A DNA stretch of 64,000 bases from Marinobacterium iners DSM 11526 (GTDB taxonomy: Bacteria > Pseudomonadota > Gammaproteobacteria > Pseudomonadales > Balneatricaceae). Below are positions 42,276-50,524 of this stretch, piece after piece. Numbering within the stretch: the stretch's first letter is position 1; every line of letters starts with the position of its first letter. The translations under genes and the position numbers were made by a program. Below the pieces are notes generated by a model, which saw nothing but the letters and a program-made list of their open reading frames with translations, did not search any database and was not told the DNA's origin. The stretch covers positions 1-64,000 of the forward strand of contig NZ_FNRJ01000012.1 of assembly GCF_900107855.1 (NCBI RefSeq), given 5' to 3'.

Positions 42276-42563
42276 AGCCTGACCTGCCTATCATGCAGAA
42301 GCGACGCACTCTGATGGTGCTGATGCGTGCGCGGTATGTGCACCTTTGGTGCTCTTTCGGCATGGAGCGTCAGCCGTGCCCTGTGAAAGTGCAGCTGGCG
42401 ATCTGTTAGCCGTTGCCTGTGAGGCATACAGCAATTAACAGGCCAAAAGAGAAAGGCGGCGACGAAGGTGGGTTAAATCGTGTTGTCTGGCCTCGATTGC
42501 TGCTGCGGCGGCATAAAGAAAAAGGGGGCATTGTATGGCCCCCTGTCGTTATAGGTTGATGTT
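42276..42563. other. Intergenic stretch upstream of the ATP-grasp operon
   Basis: It contains the tct-operon terminator at 42512-42544 and, presumably, the promoter of the ATP-grasp operon. No gene or conserved box is recognised. Confidence 0.5.
42512..42544 (-). terminator. Terminator of the tcu/tct operon
   Basis: On the minus strand GGGGGCC and GCCCCC pair around ATACAAT, followed by TTTTTCTTT. It lies 20 bases after the tctA stop codon. Confidence 0.8.
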
Positions 42564-44075
42564 TCAGTCAGCGGTACGCCGCATACGAACCCGGAGAATG
42601 GGTCCAATAATTGCCGGTAAAATAAGTCCCGCAAGCGCGATGCACCAGAGTCCAATAGACAGACTGCTGTCCCATAGCATGGTCCAGTCACCATCGTGAA
42701 TCTGCATTACATGACGCAGGTTTTTCTCCATTTCGGGCCCCAATAACATGCCAAGAATAATCGGCACCAGCGGGATTTCTGCCTTGCGGAAAATGTAGCC
42801 CATGACGCCAAAGGCGATCATGAAGCAAAGATCGAACGCCGAACGACTGATGGCGTAGACGCCGACAAAAGCCACCATGGTGACGATAGGCAGCAGATAA
42901 CGCGGAGGTATCGACAGCAAACGCACAAAAATGCCTACTAAAGGGATATTCAGCAGCAGGAGCAGAATATTACCCAGCAGCAACGCTGCGATGACACCCC
43001 AGACGATGTCGGCATTCTGGGTGAACATCAGTGGGCCAGGCGTGATATTGAACGATACCAGCATGGCCAGCAAAACCGCGGTGGTTGCACTGCCGGGAAT
43101 GCCCAGCGTGAGCATGGGAACCAGCGCACCGGAAGCGGCACCGTTATTTCCTGCCTCGGGAGCTGCAATCCCGCGGGGATCTCCCTCACCGAAATAGCCT
43201 TTGGAACCTACAATCCGTTTTTCCAGCGTGTAGCTGACAAAGCTGCCCAGAGATGCACCGGCACCCGGCAGAACGCCGGCGATAAAGCCAAGAACACCGC
43301 CACGCAAAGAGGTTGGCAGTATTTGTACTACGCTTGCGAAGCTCAGACGCAGCGGGTTCATTTTGACCTCGCTGCGGGGTGTGGACCCCTGATGTGCTTC
43401 GATAAACAGCAGCAGCTCGGATACAGCAAACAAACCAACAATTGCGACGATGAAGTCGATGCCTTCAAAGAGCTCCAGTACATCGAATGTATAACGCTGA
43501 GTACCCGTGGAAAGGTCAATACCCACGGTCGCGATGGCCAGTCCAATACCGGCGGCCAGTGCTGATTTAACCGGATTCTTGCCTGTAACGCCGCCCAGGG
43601 TCGCGAACGCGAGTACAAAGAGAGCAAAGTATTCCGCAGCACCGAAACTGAGTGCGAATCGCGCCAATACAGGAGCCAGGAAAATAAGGCCGATAGTGGC
43701 AACCAAACTGCCAATAAACGAGGCCAGTGCCGAGAGCGCCAAGGCTTCGGCGGCCTTGCCCTGACGTGCCATCGGATAGCCGTCCAGACAGGTCATCATG
43801 GCAGGCTCATCGCCCGGGATATTGAGCAGAATTGAGGAGATGCGCCCGCCATACATCGCCCCAGCGTACACGGAGGTTAGCATGATCAAGGCGGTTTCCG
43901 GTGGCAGGCCGAGCGTGAACGCCAGCGGAATCATGATGGCCACGCCGTTGGCTGGCCCCAGACCCGGCAAGGCGCCGATAAGAGTGCCGATAAAGCACCC
44001 GAGTAGTGCGTAAAGGAAGTTTTCAAGGCTCAAAGCCGTATTGAAACCATCCATCAACAAACCCAGAGTTTCCAT
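42564..44075 (-). CDS. tctA: Tripartite tricarboxylate transporter, large membrane subunit TctA
   Basis: A 503-residue inner-membrane protein with about 11-12 membrane segments. The ATG at 44075 shares its A with the tctB stop (TAATG). TctA signatures are strong: ALLGCFIGTLIGALPGLGPANGVAIMIPLAFTLGLPPETALIMLTSVYAGAMYGGRISSILLNIPGDEPAMMTCLDGYPMARQGKAAEAL and FGEGDPRGIAAPEAGNNGAASGALVPMLTLGIPGSATTAVLLAML. It forms the transport channel with TctB and the binding protein TctC. It is the last gene of the unit that starts with tcuA, so citrate or tricarballylate is the likely cargo. Confidence 0.93.
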   Translation of the reverse strand: METLGLLMDGFNTALSLENFLYALLGCFIGTLIGALPGLGPANGVAIMIPLAFTLGLPPETALIMLTSVYAGAMYGGRISSILLNIPGDEPAMMTCLDGYPMARQGKAAEALALSALASFIGSLVATIGLIFLAPVLARFALSFGAAEYFALFVLAFATLGGVTGKNPVKSALAAGIGLAIATVGIDLSTGTQRYTFDVLELFEGIDFIVAIVGLFAVSELLLFIEAHQGSTPRSEVKMNPLRLSFASVVQILPTSLRGGVLGFIAGVLPGAGASLGSFVSYTLEKRIVGSKGYFGEGDPRGIAAPEAGNNGAASGALVPMLTLGIPGSATTAVLLAMLVSFNITPGPLMFTQNADIVWGVIAALLLGNILLLLLNIPLVGIFVRLLSIPPRYLLPIVTMVAFVGVYAISRSAFDLCFMIAFGVMGYIFRKAEIPLVPIILGMLLGPEMEKNLRHVMQIHDGDWTMLWDSSLSIGLWCIALAGLILPAIIGPILRVRMRRTAD

Positions 44076-44521
44076 TATACCTCCCAAGGCCCAATGGGCA
44101 GCGGCAGTGCCAGCCCAAAGTGGAATAACAGAAATACCAGTGTGCTGCTGACAATGCCGGTCACGCCTGCATACAACGGCTTAACCCCCATACGCCAGCA
44201 CAAAACGGCAACCATGATCGCTGTCGACAGGACAAAACCGAGCGGCTCCATCATGAATACGTACAGCACCAGCACGGCGAGGACCAGGAGTAGTTCCGGC
44301 AATGCCTTGTACTCGAAACCTTCACCTTCTTCCAGAGAGTCGGGTTTGACCAGCATGTAAAGGCTGCAGGCTCCGACTATGAATGCCAATATTTTTGGAA
44401 AGGTTGCGGGTCCGACACTTTCCGGCCCGGCAAAAGCGACCGGAAAGTTGAATGCGCCCCAGCCGTACGCAACGGCCAGGGTCAGCAATACCAGACCCAA
44501 AATGCGGTCCAGATTTATCAT
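44075..44521 (-). CDS. tctB: Tripartite tricarboxylate transporter, small membrane subunit TctB
   Basis: A 148-residue protein with four membrane segments (about 8-25, 40-60, 78-100, 115-140). It opens MINLDRILGLVLLTLAVAYGWGAFNFPVAFAGPESVGPATFPKILAFIVGACSLYML, the usual TctB N-terminal half. It overlaps the binding-protein gene by four bases and the large-subunit gene by one, so the three transporter parts are translated in a fixed order tctC-tctB-tctA. It is less conserved than its partners, as is normal for the family. Confidence 0.88.
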   Translation of the reverse strand: MINLDRILGLVLLTLAVAYGWGAFNFPVAFAGPESVGPATFPKILAFIVGACSLYMLVKPDSLEEGEGFEYKALPELLLVLAVLVLYVFMMEPLGFVLSTAIMVAVLCWRMGVKPLYAGVTGIVSSTLVFLLFHFGLALPLPIGPWEV

Positions 44522-45513
44522 TTGATGATCCCGATGTCTTTGGAAATAAGGTTCAGAGAATTGACCTGCTGGTTCACGAACTGATCAAACTCTTCACCGA
44601 ACAGACTGAACGGTTCCAGGCCGTTTTGCACCATGGCCTCTTTCCACTCATCGGTTTGGCTGGCCGCTTTTAGCGTGTCGACCCACCACTGGTACTCTTT
44701 CTCAGACACGTTTTTGGGCATATAGAAACCGCGCCAGTTGCTGGCTTCTACATCAACGCCCAGCTCGTAGGAGGTCGGGATTTTGTCCAAAGGCGGGCTC
44801 AAGTGGTCACGTCCCAACACAGCCAGTGGTTTGAGGTCGCCGGATTCAATGAACCCTTTGGAGGACGAGGCAACGCCGACCAACACATCGATATGGCCGC
44901 CGACCACTTGGGTAACGGCTGTACCACCATTGTTGTAGGAGAGGTATTTGATGCGCTTCAGGTCGGAAACACCGGCAGCGTGTGCGGTCATGAGAATCTT
45001 GAGGTGGTCCCAACCACCAATGGCACTGGCACCGGCAAACGTCACTGAACTGGGGTCCTGTTTCAGTTTGCTGATGAGTGTTTCCAGAGAGTCAATCTCT
45101 GATGTCTGATTCACGGCAATAATGCCGGGATCTGTACCAATGGCACCGATCCAGCGCACCATATCCGACTTCATGCCCGGGAACTGGTTTTGTGCCAGGC
45201 GAGCGGTTGTGGCGGTACTGGCGGCGGCGAGTACCTTGGCATCATCGCTGCGCTTGGTGATGACATGAGCAAATCCGACGCCACCACCTGCGCCTGGCAT
45301 GTTCAACGTTTGTACCGTGATCTCGCCGTTGGTGAAACTGTTCAGCAGGCGACCGATGCTACGGCAGGTGAAATCCCAGCCGCCGCCGGGGCCCGCTGGT
45401 GCAATACAATCGACTTTGCCGGCAATCAAAGGGTCGGCTGCCATGACCGGTGTGCTGGTTAAACCGATGAGCAGTGAGGTGGTCGCTACGGCCAGTTTTG
45501 TTTTAATTTTCAT
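44518..45513 (-). CDS. tctC: Tripartite tricarboxylate transporter, periplasmic binding protein TctC
   Basis: A 331-residue secreted solute-binding protein with a Sec signal peptide (MKIKTKLAVATTSLLIGLTSTPVMAA, cut after MAA). The mature protein has the Bug/TctC features: CIAPAGPGGGWDFTCRSIGRLL, TLNMPGAGGGVGFAHVITKRSDD, FAGASAIGGWDHLKILMTAHAAGV and KYLSYNNGGTAVTQVVGGHIDVLVGVASSSKGFIESGDLKPLAVLG. It binds a di- or tricarboxylate in the periplasm. It follows tcuB by 38 bases on the same strand, so it belongs to the tcu unit. Confidence 0.92.
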   Translation of the reverse strand: MKIKTKLAVATTSLLIGLTSTPVMAADPLIAGKVDCIAPAGPGGGWDFTCRSIGRLLNSFTNGEITVQTLNMPGAGGGVGFAHVITKRSDDAKVLAAASTATTARLAQNQFPGMKSDMVRWIGAIGTDPGIIAVNQTSEIDSLETLISKLKQDPSSVTFAGASAIGGWDHLKILMTAHAAGVSDLKRIKYLSYNNGGTAVTQVVGGHIDVLVGVASSSKGFIESGDLKPLAVLGRDHLSPPLDKIPTSYELGVDVEASNWRGFYMPKNVSEKEYQWWVDTLKAASQTDEWKEAMVQNGLEPFSLFGEEFDQFVNQQVNSLNLISKDIGIIK

Positions 45514-45551
45514 TTTTTGATCCTCGCTGTTGTTCGAGTGACAGTTTTTAT

Positions 45552-46685
45552 TCAGTGCTTGGAGTTATTGTTTTTTCGAGTTTCAAGGTAAGACTTGAAC
45601 AGTGCGGCAGAGCGGTAGAAGCCATGTGCAAATTTGCTGTAGGGCATGGTCAGGAAGAAGGCCATGACAAAGCCCAGATGCAGCGCCAGCATGAGTGGCA
45701 TCAGTGTGGTTTCTCTGAACCCCAGCAGCAGCAGTCCGGTCAGGCTGATCATAAACAGCAGCATGATAAAGCCGCGATCCATAGGACGCTGGGCCTGGTC
45801 GCCGTGCTCCGGATGGCGCTTGTAGTTCAGGTAAAACAACCCCGCCGGGCCGATCAGCAGGCCGATGCCTCCAACGATGCCCAGTATGACCGGCACACTG
45901 AAAATGGGATAGGGTGCCTCCCAGCCCATGACGTAGTGGTACAGGGTTGCCACTGAGGTGGCCGCAAAGCAGAGCATGAAGCCGTAGAAGGTCAAGTGAT
46001 GGAAGCGACGGCGGGCCAGGGTGAAGGCATCGTCCTCATTGTTGCATCCCTGACCGTGGCCACCATCCAGGTATTTCAGTGTCAGCGCCGCCTTGCCGGT
46101 CTGTATCATGGCAGGTACGGCTTCTTGCACTTGTTTCTCCCCCGGAGCAACCTTGCGCCAGAAGTGAACCACACCCAGTATCAGCGCCAGGGTGGAAAAC
46201 CCGAACACCGAGCCAAACATGGCGACCAGAGTGTTGTGCGGAAAAATCTGATAAAAATCGCCACCTTCAATCTGGCTGAACAAGCTACCCTGGACCAGCA
46301 GTGTCAGAACCAGGAAAAGGCCCAGTGCGAGTGCGCTGGATAGAGCCAGTGTCAGACCGTTGCGCTGGTAGAGCGCCCCCAGTTTGCGTGGCCAGGCATA
46401 ATCGCTATAGGTTTGCAGACGTACCTTGGCCATGGACTTGGGAATATTGACGCCAAACTCATGCGGGTCAGCATACTGGCATGCGTGTAGACAAGCGCCG
46501 CAGTTATGACACAGATTGGCCAGATAATGGATATCGGCCTTGCCAAACTCCAGTCGCTGGGTCATGGCGGGGAAAACGGCACAGTAGCCTTCACAATAAC
46601 GACAGGCGTTACAGATCTGCAGCTGTCGGTTGACTTCTTCTTCGTCGGTATTCAGGAGTGGAATCAGGTTACTTTCGGCATTCAT
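45552..46685 (-). CDS. tcuB: Tricarballylate utilisation Fe-S/membrane protein
   Basis: A 377-residue inner-membrane protein. The N-terminal half has two 4Fe-4S-type cysteine clusters ([11 protein letters not shown] and [20 protein letters not shown], about 25-75). Membrane helices follow from about 110, with haem-type His residues ([56 protein letters not shown]). In Salmonella TcuB reoxidises the FADH2 of TcuA and feeds electrons to the quinone pool. It starts 33 bases after tcuA, and its length is typical. Confidence 0.93.
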   Translation of the reverse strand: MNAESNLIPLLNTDEEEVNRQLQICNACRYCEGYCAVFPAMTQRLEFGKADIHYLANLCHNCGACLHACQYADPHEFGVNIPKSMAKVRLQTYSDYAWPRKLGALYQRNGLTLALSSALALGLFLVLTLLVQGSLFSQIEGGDFYQIFPHNTLVAMFGSVFGFSTLALILGVVHFWRKVAPGEKQVQEAVPAMIQTGKAALTLKYLDGGHGQGCNNEDDAFTLARRRFHHLTFYGFMLCFAATSVATLYHYVMGWEAPYPIFSVPVILGIVGGIGLLIGPAGLFYLNYKRHPEHGDQAQRPMDRGFIMLLFMISLTGLLLLGFRETTLMPLMLALHLGFVMAFFLTMPYSKFAHGFYRSAALFKSYLETRKNNNSKH

Positions 46686-46718
46686 GACAAGTTCACTTAT
46701 TCTTGAGCGGTCACGTAT

Positions 46719-48152
46719 TCAGGCAGCCGAGGCAGGTTGTCTGCCCAGACTGGCCAAGGCTGCATTTCGACCTGCGATGCGACCAAAAGCCGTGCCGATC
46801 GACATGCCTACCCCAGCGGTGTAGCCCTTGCCGAGCACATTGCCCGCCATCATTTCGCCAGCCACGAACAGGTTGTCGCTGGGTTGGTCGTCAAAACGAA
46901 CGGCGGCAGTGTCATCGGTCTTGAGGCCCAGATAGGTAAAGGTCACCCCGGGTCTGAGTGCATAGCCGTAAAATGGTGGGGTATCAATGGGCCGCGCCCA
47001 GTGGGTTTTGGCCGGAGTAACGCCTTCGGTAACACAGTCATCCAGTTCGGTATGGTTGAAGGTGCCGGGGCGGCAGGCCCGGTTGTAATCCTGAAGGGTA
47101 CGCATAAAGATTTCACGAGGCAGACCGAGCTGGTCAGCCAGCTCCTCCAGTGAATCAGCCTTGTTGCCGGGGAACACCGGGGGCATGAAGTTGCCGACCG
47201 CTTTGCTGTCGATAATGGAGTAACCGATTTGACCGGGCTGCTGAGCGACCAGGCGTCCCCAAATGGCATACCGTTTGGGCCAGAAGTCTTCACCTTCATC
47301 GTAGAAACGCTCGCCTTCCTTATTGACTACAACACCGAGGGAGACGCAGTCGATTCGGGTGCAGATGCCGCCATCATAGAGGGGAGCACGTGCATCGATG
47401 GCGACCATGTGTGCCTGCGTCGGGTCGCCGATGCTATCGGCGCCAAGATCGATCATGCGCTTGAGCAGGGTGCCGTTGTTGAAGCGGGTGCCGCGAATGA
47501 GGAAATTGTCAGACGGGTACTCGCCGCGCTCATTCTGTCCCCAGGCTTCACGCAACCACTCACGGTTGGACTCGAACCCGCCAGCGGCCATTACGCAGCT
47601 TTTTGCTTCAATGCGTTCCGCAGCCAACCGGGTGCCGTTGACTTCACGTTCAGGCACCAACGCTGCGACAAAGCGTCCATCACGAATTTCCAGGTCTTCA
47701 ACCGGAGTATCGTAACGAATCTGTACGCCCAGCTGCTCGGCACTGCGGTAATAGGCGTTGACCAGCGCCTTGCCGCCACCCATGAAAAAGGCGTTGGTAC
47801 GTGCAACATGCAGTGCACCTGAAAGCGGCGGCTGGAAATGAACGCCGTGCTGACGCATCCAATCACGACAGCTTGATGACTCGCGAATGACCAGGCGTGC
47901 CAGTTCTTCGTTGGTCTTGCCGCCGGTGACTTTCAGCAGGTCCTGCCAGTACTCTTCTTCCGGGTAAGCATCAACCAGGACATCCTGGGGGGCTTCGTGC
48001 ATACATCTGAGATTACGGGTGTGCTGCGAGTTGCCACCACGCCACTCACGGGGTGAGGCCTCGAGCAGCATGACGCTGGCTCCGGCTTCACGCGCCATTA
48101 GGGCGGCGCATAGAGCAGCGTTACCACCACCAATTATCAGAACATCGATCAT
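46719..48152 (-). CDS. tcuA: FAD-dependent tricarballylate dehydrogenase
   Basis: A 477-residue flavoprotein of the fumarate-reductase/succinate-dehydrogenase family that oxidises tricarballylate to cis-aconitate, which then enters the TCA cycle. The FAD motif is MIDVLIIGGGNAALCAALMAREAGASVMLLEASP (1-34), with GGNSQHTRNLRCMHEAP near 40. The substrate/cap region is FMGGGKALVNAYYRSAEQLG, and the C-terminal flavin lid is NLFVAGEMMAGNVLGKGYTAGVGMSIGTAFGRIAGRNAA. A perfect inverted repeat lies in the promoter (48251-48271), next to a LysR gene on the same strand. Confidence 0.93.
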   Translation of the reverse strand: MIDVLIIGGGNAALCAALMAREAGASVMLLEASPREWRGGNSQHTRNLRCMHEAPQDVLVDAYPEEEYWQDLLKVTGGKTNEELARLVIRESSSCRDWMRQHGVHFQPPLSGALHVARTNAFFMGGGKALVNAYYRSAEQLGVQIRYDTPVEDLEIRDGRFVAALVPEREVNGTRLAAERIEAKSCVMAAGGFESNREWLREAWGQNERGEYPSDNFLIRGTRFNNGTLLKRMIDLGADSIGDPTQAHMVAIDARAPLYDGGICTRIDCVSLGVVVNKEGERFYDEGEDFWPKRYAIWGRLVAQQPGQIGYSIIDSKAVGNFMPPVFPGNKADSLEELADQLGLPREIFMRTLQDYNRACRPGTFNHTELDDCVTEGVTPAKTHWARPIDTPPFYGYALRPGVTFTYLGLKTDDTAAVRFDDQPSDNLFVAGEMMAGNVLGKGYTAGVGMSIGTAFGRIAGRNAALASLGRQPASAA

Positions 48153-48250
48153 AAGTTCTCCTGTGACATGAGAAGCCGCATGGCTTTTCAGGGCATGGGA
48201 GCAACTCTATTGTGTCAATCGGAGGGTCGACAGGTGGGTTTGGCAGGTAG

Positions 48251-48271
48251 GTGTTTAGAATAATTAAACAC
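48251..48271. promoter_or_regulatory. Operator-like inverted repeat before tcuA
   Basis: GTGTTTA (48251-48257) and TAAACAC (48265-48271) are perfect inverted arms with a seven-base AT-rich spacer, 99 bases before tcuA. Size and symmetry fit a LysR-type binding site for the adjacent regulator. Confidence 0.6.
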
Positions 48272-48282
48272 TTTGTATAGGG

Positions 48283-49209
48283 TTATCCGATCCAGTGTGC
48301 ACCGGGCCAGATATTGTTTTTCACCAAATCCTTGGCCACTTTGGCTATTACCACACGTGTAGCCAGCGCACTGGGGGAAAGGTCATCGTCTGGCAGGCTG
48401 ACAAGAAAGTTGCGACGAATGACATGTTTGTCTTCGATGCGCCGAATGCGCAGTCCGCTCTCGCCAAGGCGCGCAGCTGCAGTCCCGGGCTGAATGGTGG
48501 CGCCATAACCTTGACGTACGGCATCCATCAGCAGGGTTAATCCATCAATCTCCATAATGATATTGGGCTGGATGTTAAAGCGCTCGAATGCCGCCATCAG
48601 GTTGGTGCGCAAGCCATGCAACCCGCTGGGCATAATCAGTTTAACGTCCGCCAGATCCTTGATTTGGACAGATTGCAGCTCAAAGCAGGCATCCACCGCA
48701 GAGGGCGACGCAATCAGAAACAGGTCTTCATCAAGCAGGGCTCGAGTACTCCAACGATGTGCGCTGTCTGCATGAAACACCAAGGCAAGATCCAGCTGGC
48801 GCGCATTCAGCATATTGGCCAAATGACCGGAGAGTGTTTCCACAATGTGAAGTTGAATGTGGGGATAACGCTCATTCATTGCTTGAATCAGTGGCAGTGC
48901 CAACACTGTGGCAGTGGTGGGCGGCAAGCCGATACTGACGTACCCGCTGGTACGTTCTTTCTGAGCGGCGATAACCGCTTGCTCTGTCTGGCGCAGAGCA
49001 AGCTGCGCATGGTGCATGAAGGCGATGCCGGCACTAGTGGGCAGGGCACCGGTGGACGTCCGGTTCAGCAGACGTGTTGCCAGCTCACTCTCCAGCTTGG
49101 AAATTTGCTGGCTCAGGGCTGAAGTGCCGATATCCAGCTCCAGAGCGGCTCTGCCCAGGCTGCCGCACTCGACGACTTTCAGGAAGTATTTAAGCTGGCG
49201 AAGTTCCAC
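48283..49209 (-). CDS. LysR-family regulator of the tcu genes
   Basis: A 308-residue LysR regulator. The winged helix-turn-helix MELRQLKYFLKVVECGSLGRAALELDIGTSALSQQISKLESELATRLLNRT (1-51) is followed by a linker helix and an effector-binding domain (about 90-295, YVSIGLPPTTATVLALPLIQAMNERYPHIQLHIVETLSGHLANMLNARQLDLALVFHADSAHRW). It lies 130 bases upstream of tcuA on the same strand rather than divergent from it. By comparison with Salmonella TcuR it should activate tcuAB and the tct transporter when tricarballylate or citrate is present. Ligand not visible. Confidence 0.82.
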   Translation of the reverse strand: MELRQLKYFLKVVECGSLGRAALELDIGTSALSQQISKLESELATRLLNRTSTGALPTSAGIAFMHHAQLALRQTEQAVIAAQKERTSGYVSIGLPPTTATVLALPLIQAMNERYPHIQLHIVETLSGHLANMLNARQLDLALVFHADSAHRWSTRALLDEDLFLIASPSAVDACFELQSVQIKDLADVKLIMPSGLHGLRTNLMAAFERFNIQPNIIMEIDGLTLLMDAVRQGYGATIQPGTAAARLGESGLRIRRIEDKHVIRRNFLVSLPDDDLSPSALATRVVIAKVAKDLVKNNIWPGAHWIG

Positions 49210-49320
49210 GTCTGTTATCTACCCGGCCCTGAAACAGGCTATCCGGTATGTGGAGATAGCCTATTTATCTAGTGTGAACGCCAAGCATACCTAAACAGAG
49301 CCATGCAGGACATGCAGCTA

Positions 49321-50154
49321 TCAATGCCCGAATTGATCCGCATCCAGCATATCCGGATCATCGCGACCGAGGCTGTTCAAGCTGGACATCTCTTCGGCAC
49401 TCAGGCTGAAGTCAAAAATGTTCAGATTGTCGGCCATGCGCTGTGGATTGGATGACTTGGTTGCGGTAGCAAAGCCCTGCTGAACTGCCCAGCGCAGCAC
49501 GATCTGGGCGGGTGTCCGCTGGTGTTGCTCCGCGATGGCAAGAATGACGGGGTCTGCCAACATGGCATTGCCACAGCCCAGTGGGCGCCAGGACTCAGTG
49601 ACGATACCGTGGCGCTGGTGCAGCGCAATCAGGTCATCACGACGATGATAGGGGTCAAGCTGGATCTGGTTCAGGTGTGGCTTCAGACCCAGATCCAGCA
49701 GTCGTTGCAGATGAGCCGGCTTGAAGTTCGAGGTGCCGATGGCACGCACCAGTCCGCGATCCAATAGATTAAGCAGTCCCAGATAGGCTTCCACGAAACG
49801 ATCCTGATCCGGGTTGGGCCAATGGATCAGCAGCAGGTCGATATAGTCCAGCTCCAGCCGTTTCAGACTCGCCTCGCAGGCGTCTTTGGCGCCCTCAAAG
49901 CCGTGCCACTCGCGGTTGAACTTGGTGGTTACGAATACCTGATCACGCGGCACAGAAGCGTTGCGAATGCCCAGACCCACACCACGCTCGTTCTGGTAGT
50001 TCTCGGCGGTGTCGATCAGGCGGTAGCCCAGCTCCAATGCGGTGGTAACCGTTTCGGCGGCTTCGGCATCGTTCATCGGCCAAGTGCCGAGGCCCAGCTG
50101 GGGCATCTCGACACCGTTGGCCAGTGTCAGGGTCGGGGCCAGGGTTATGCTCAT
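49321..50154 (-). CDS. Aldo/keto reductase
   Basis: A 277-residue NADPH-dependent reductase of the AKR5-like group (DkgA/DkgB type). The ATG at 50154 follows GGAG; the longer frame from 50262 has a non-family leader. The catalytic tetrad is present: Asp and Tyr in RLIDTAENYQNE, Lys in FVTTKFNREWHG and His in IDLLLIHWPNPDQ. The cofactor loop is TATKSSNPQRMADNLNIFDFSLSAEEMSSLNSLG. A Fur-like box lies 120 bases upstream in the divergent region. The natural substrate is unknown; small aldehydes or keto sugars are usual for the group. Confidence 0.88.
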   Translation of the reverse strand: MSITLAPTLTLANGVEMPQLGLGTWPMNDAEAAETVTTALELGYRLIDTAENYQNERGVGLGIRNASVPRDQVFVTTKFNREWHGFEGAKDACEASLKRLELDYIDLLLIHWPNPDQDRFVEAYLGLLNLLDRGLVRAIGTSNFKPAHLQRLLDLGLKPHLNQIQLDPYHRRDDLIALHQRHGIVTESWRPLGCGNAMLADPVILAIAEQHQRTPAQIVLRWAVQQGFATATKSSNPQRMADNLNIFDFSLSAEEMSSLNSLGRDDPDMLDADQFGH

Positions 50155-50524
50155 CTGCAACGCTCCAATGTTGTTCAGGGTGAATTGAGGTTTGATATTA
50201 CTACCGTTGTGCGGTTCACGACTATCTAAGCTGAAACACCAAGAAAGGAAGCACGAGACCATGGTATAGATTTAAATGATAATAAATATCATTTATTTTG
50301 TGTATTGACTACGGTTTTAGGGATGCTGACGTTACGCTATGGAGGCACCAAATAATCCAAAACATAACTTGCTGTTCAGGCAACCCGAAATGGTGTTCCA
50401 AGAATACCTTCAGGCTGCATAGGCGGGTGTCGTTGAATTCGCGTTTCCCTAGAGGATGGGCAGGTAACAGAGCATATCCGTTTGGGTACTGCCGAGGTTG
50501 CATAATTGTCATAAGGACTGACTA
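50155..50524. other. Divergent region between aldo/keto reductase and M16 peptidase
   Basis: A 370-base region. It contains the Fur-like box at 50274-50294 and a TTGACT -35-like hexamer at 50306. The remaining 200 bases towards the peptidase hold no recognised gene or terminator and would make an unusually long leader. Confidence 0.5.
50274..50294. promoter_or_regulatory. Fur-like iron box
   Basis: AAATGATA (50274-50281) and TATCATTT (50287-50294) are inverted arms around ATAAA. The central 15 bases TGATAATAAATATCA match the 7-1-7 Fur pattern TGATAAT-N-ATTATCA at 13 of 14 positions. Confidence 0.65.

Noticed and set aside
50309-50512. Short ORF in the leader of the M16 peptidase
   Set aside because: No convincing start signal or conserved pattern; could be chance in non-coding DNA.
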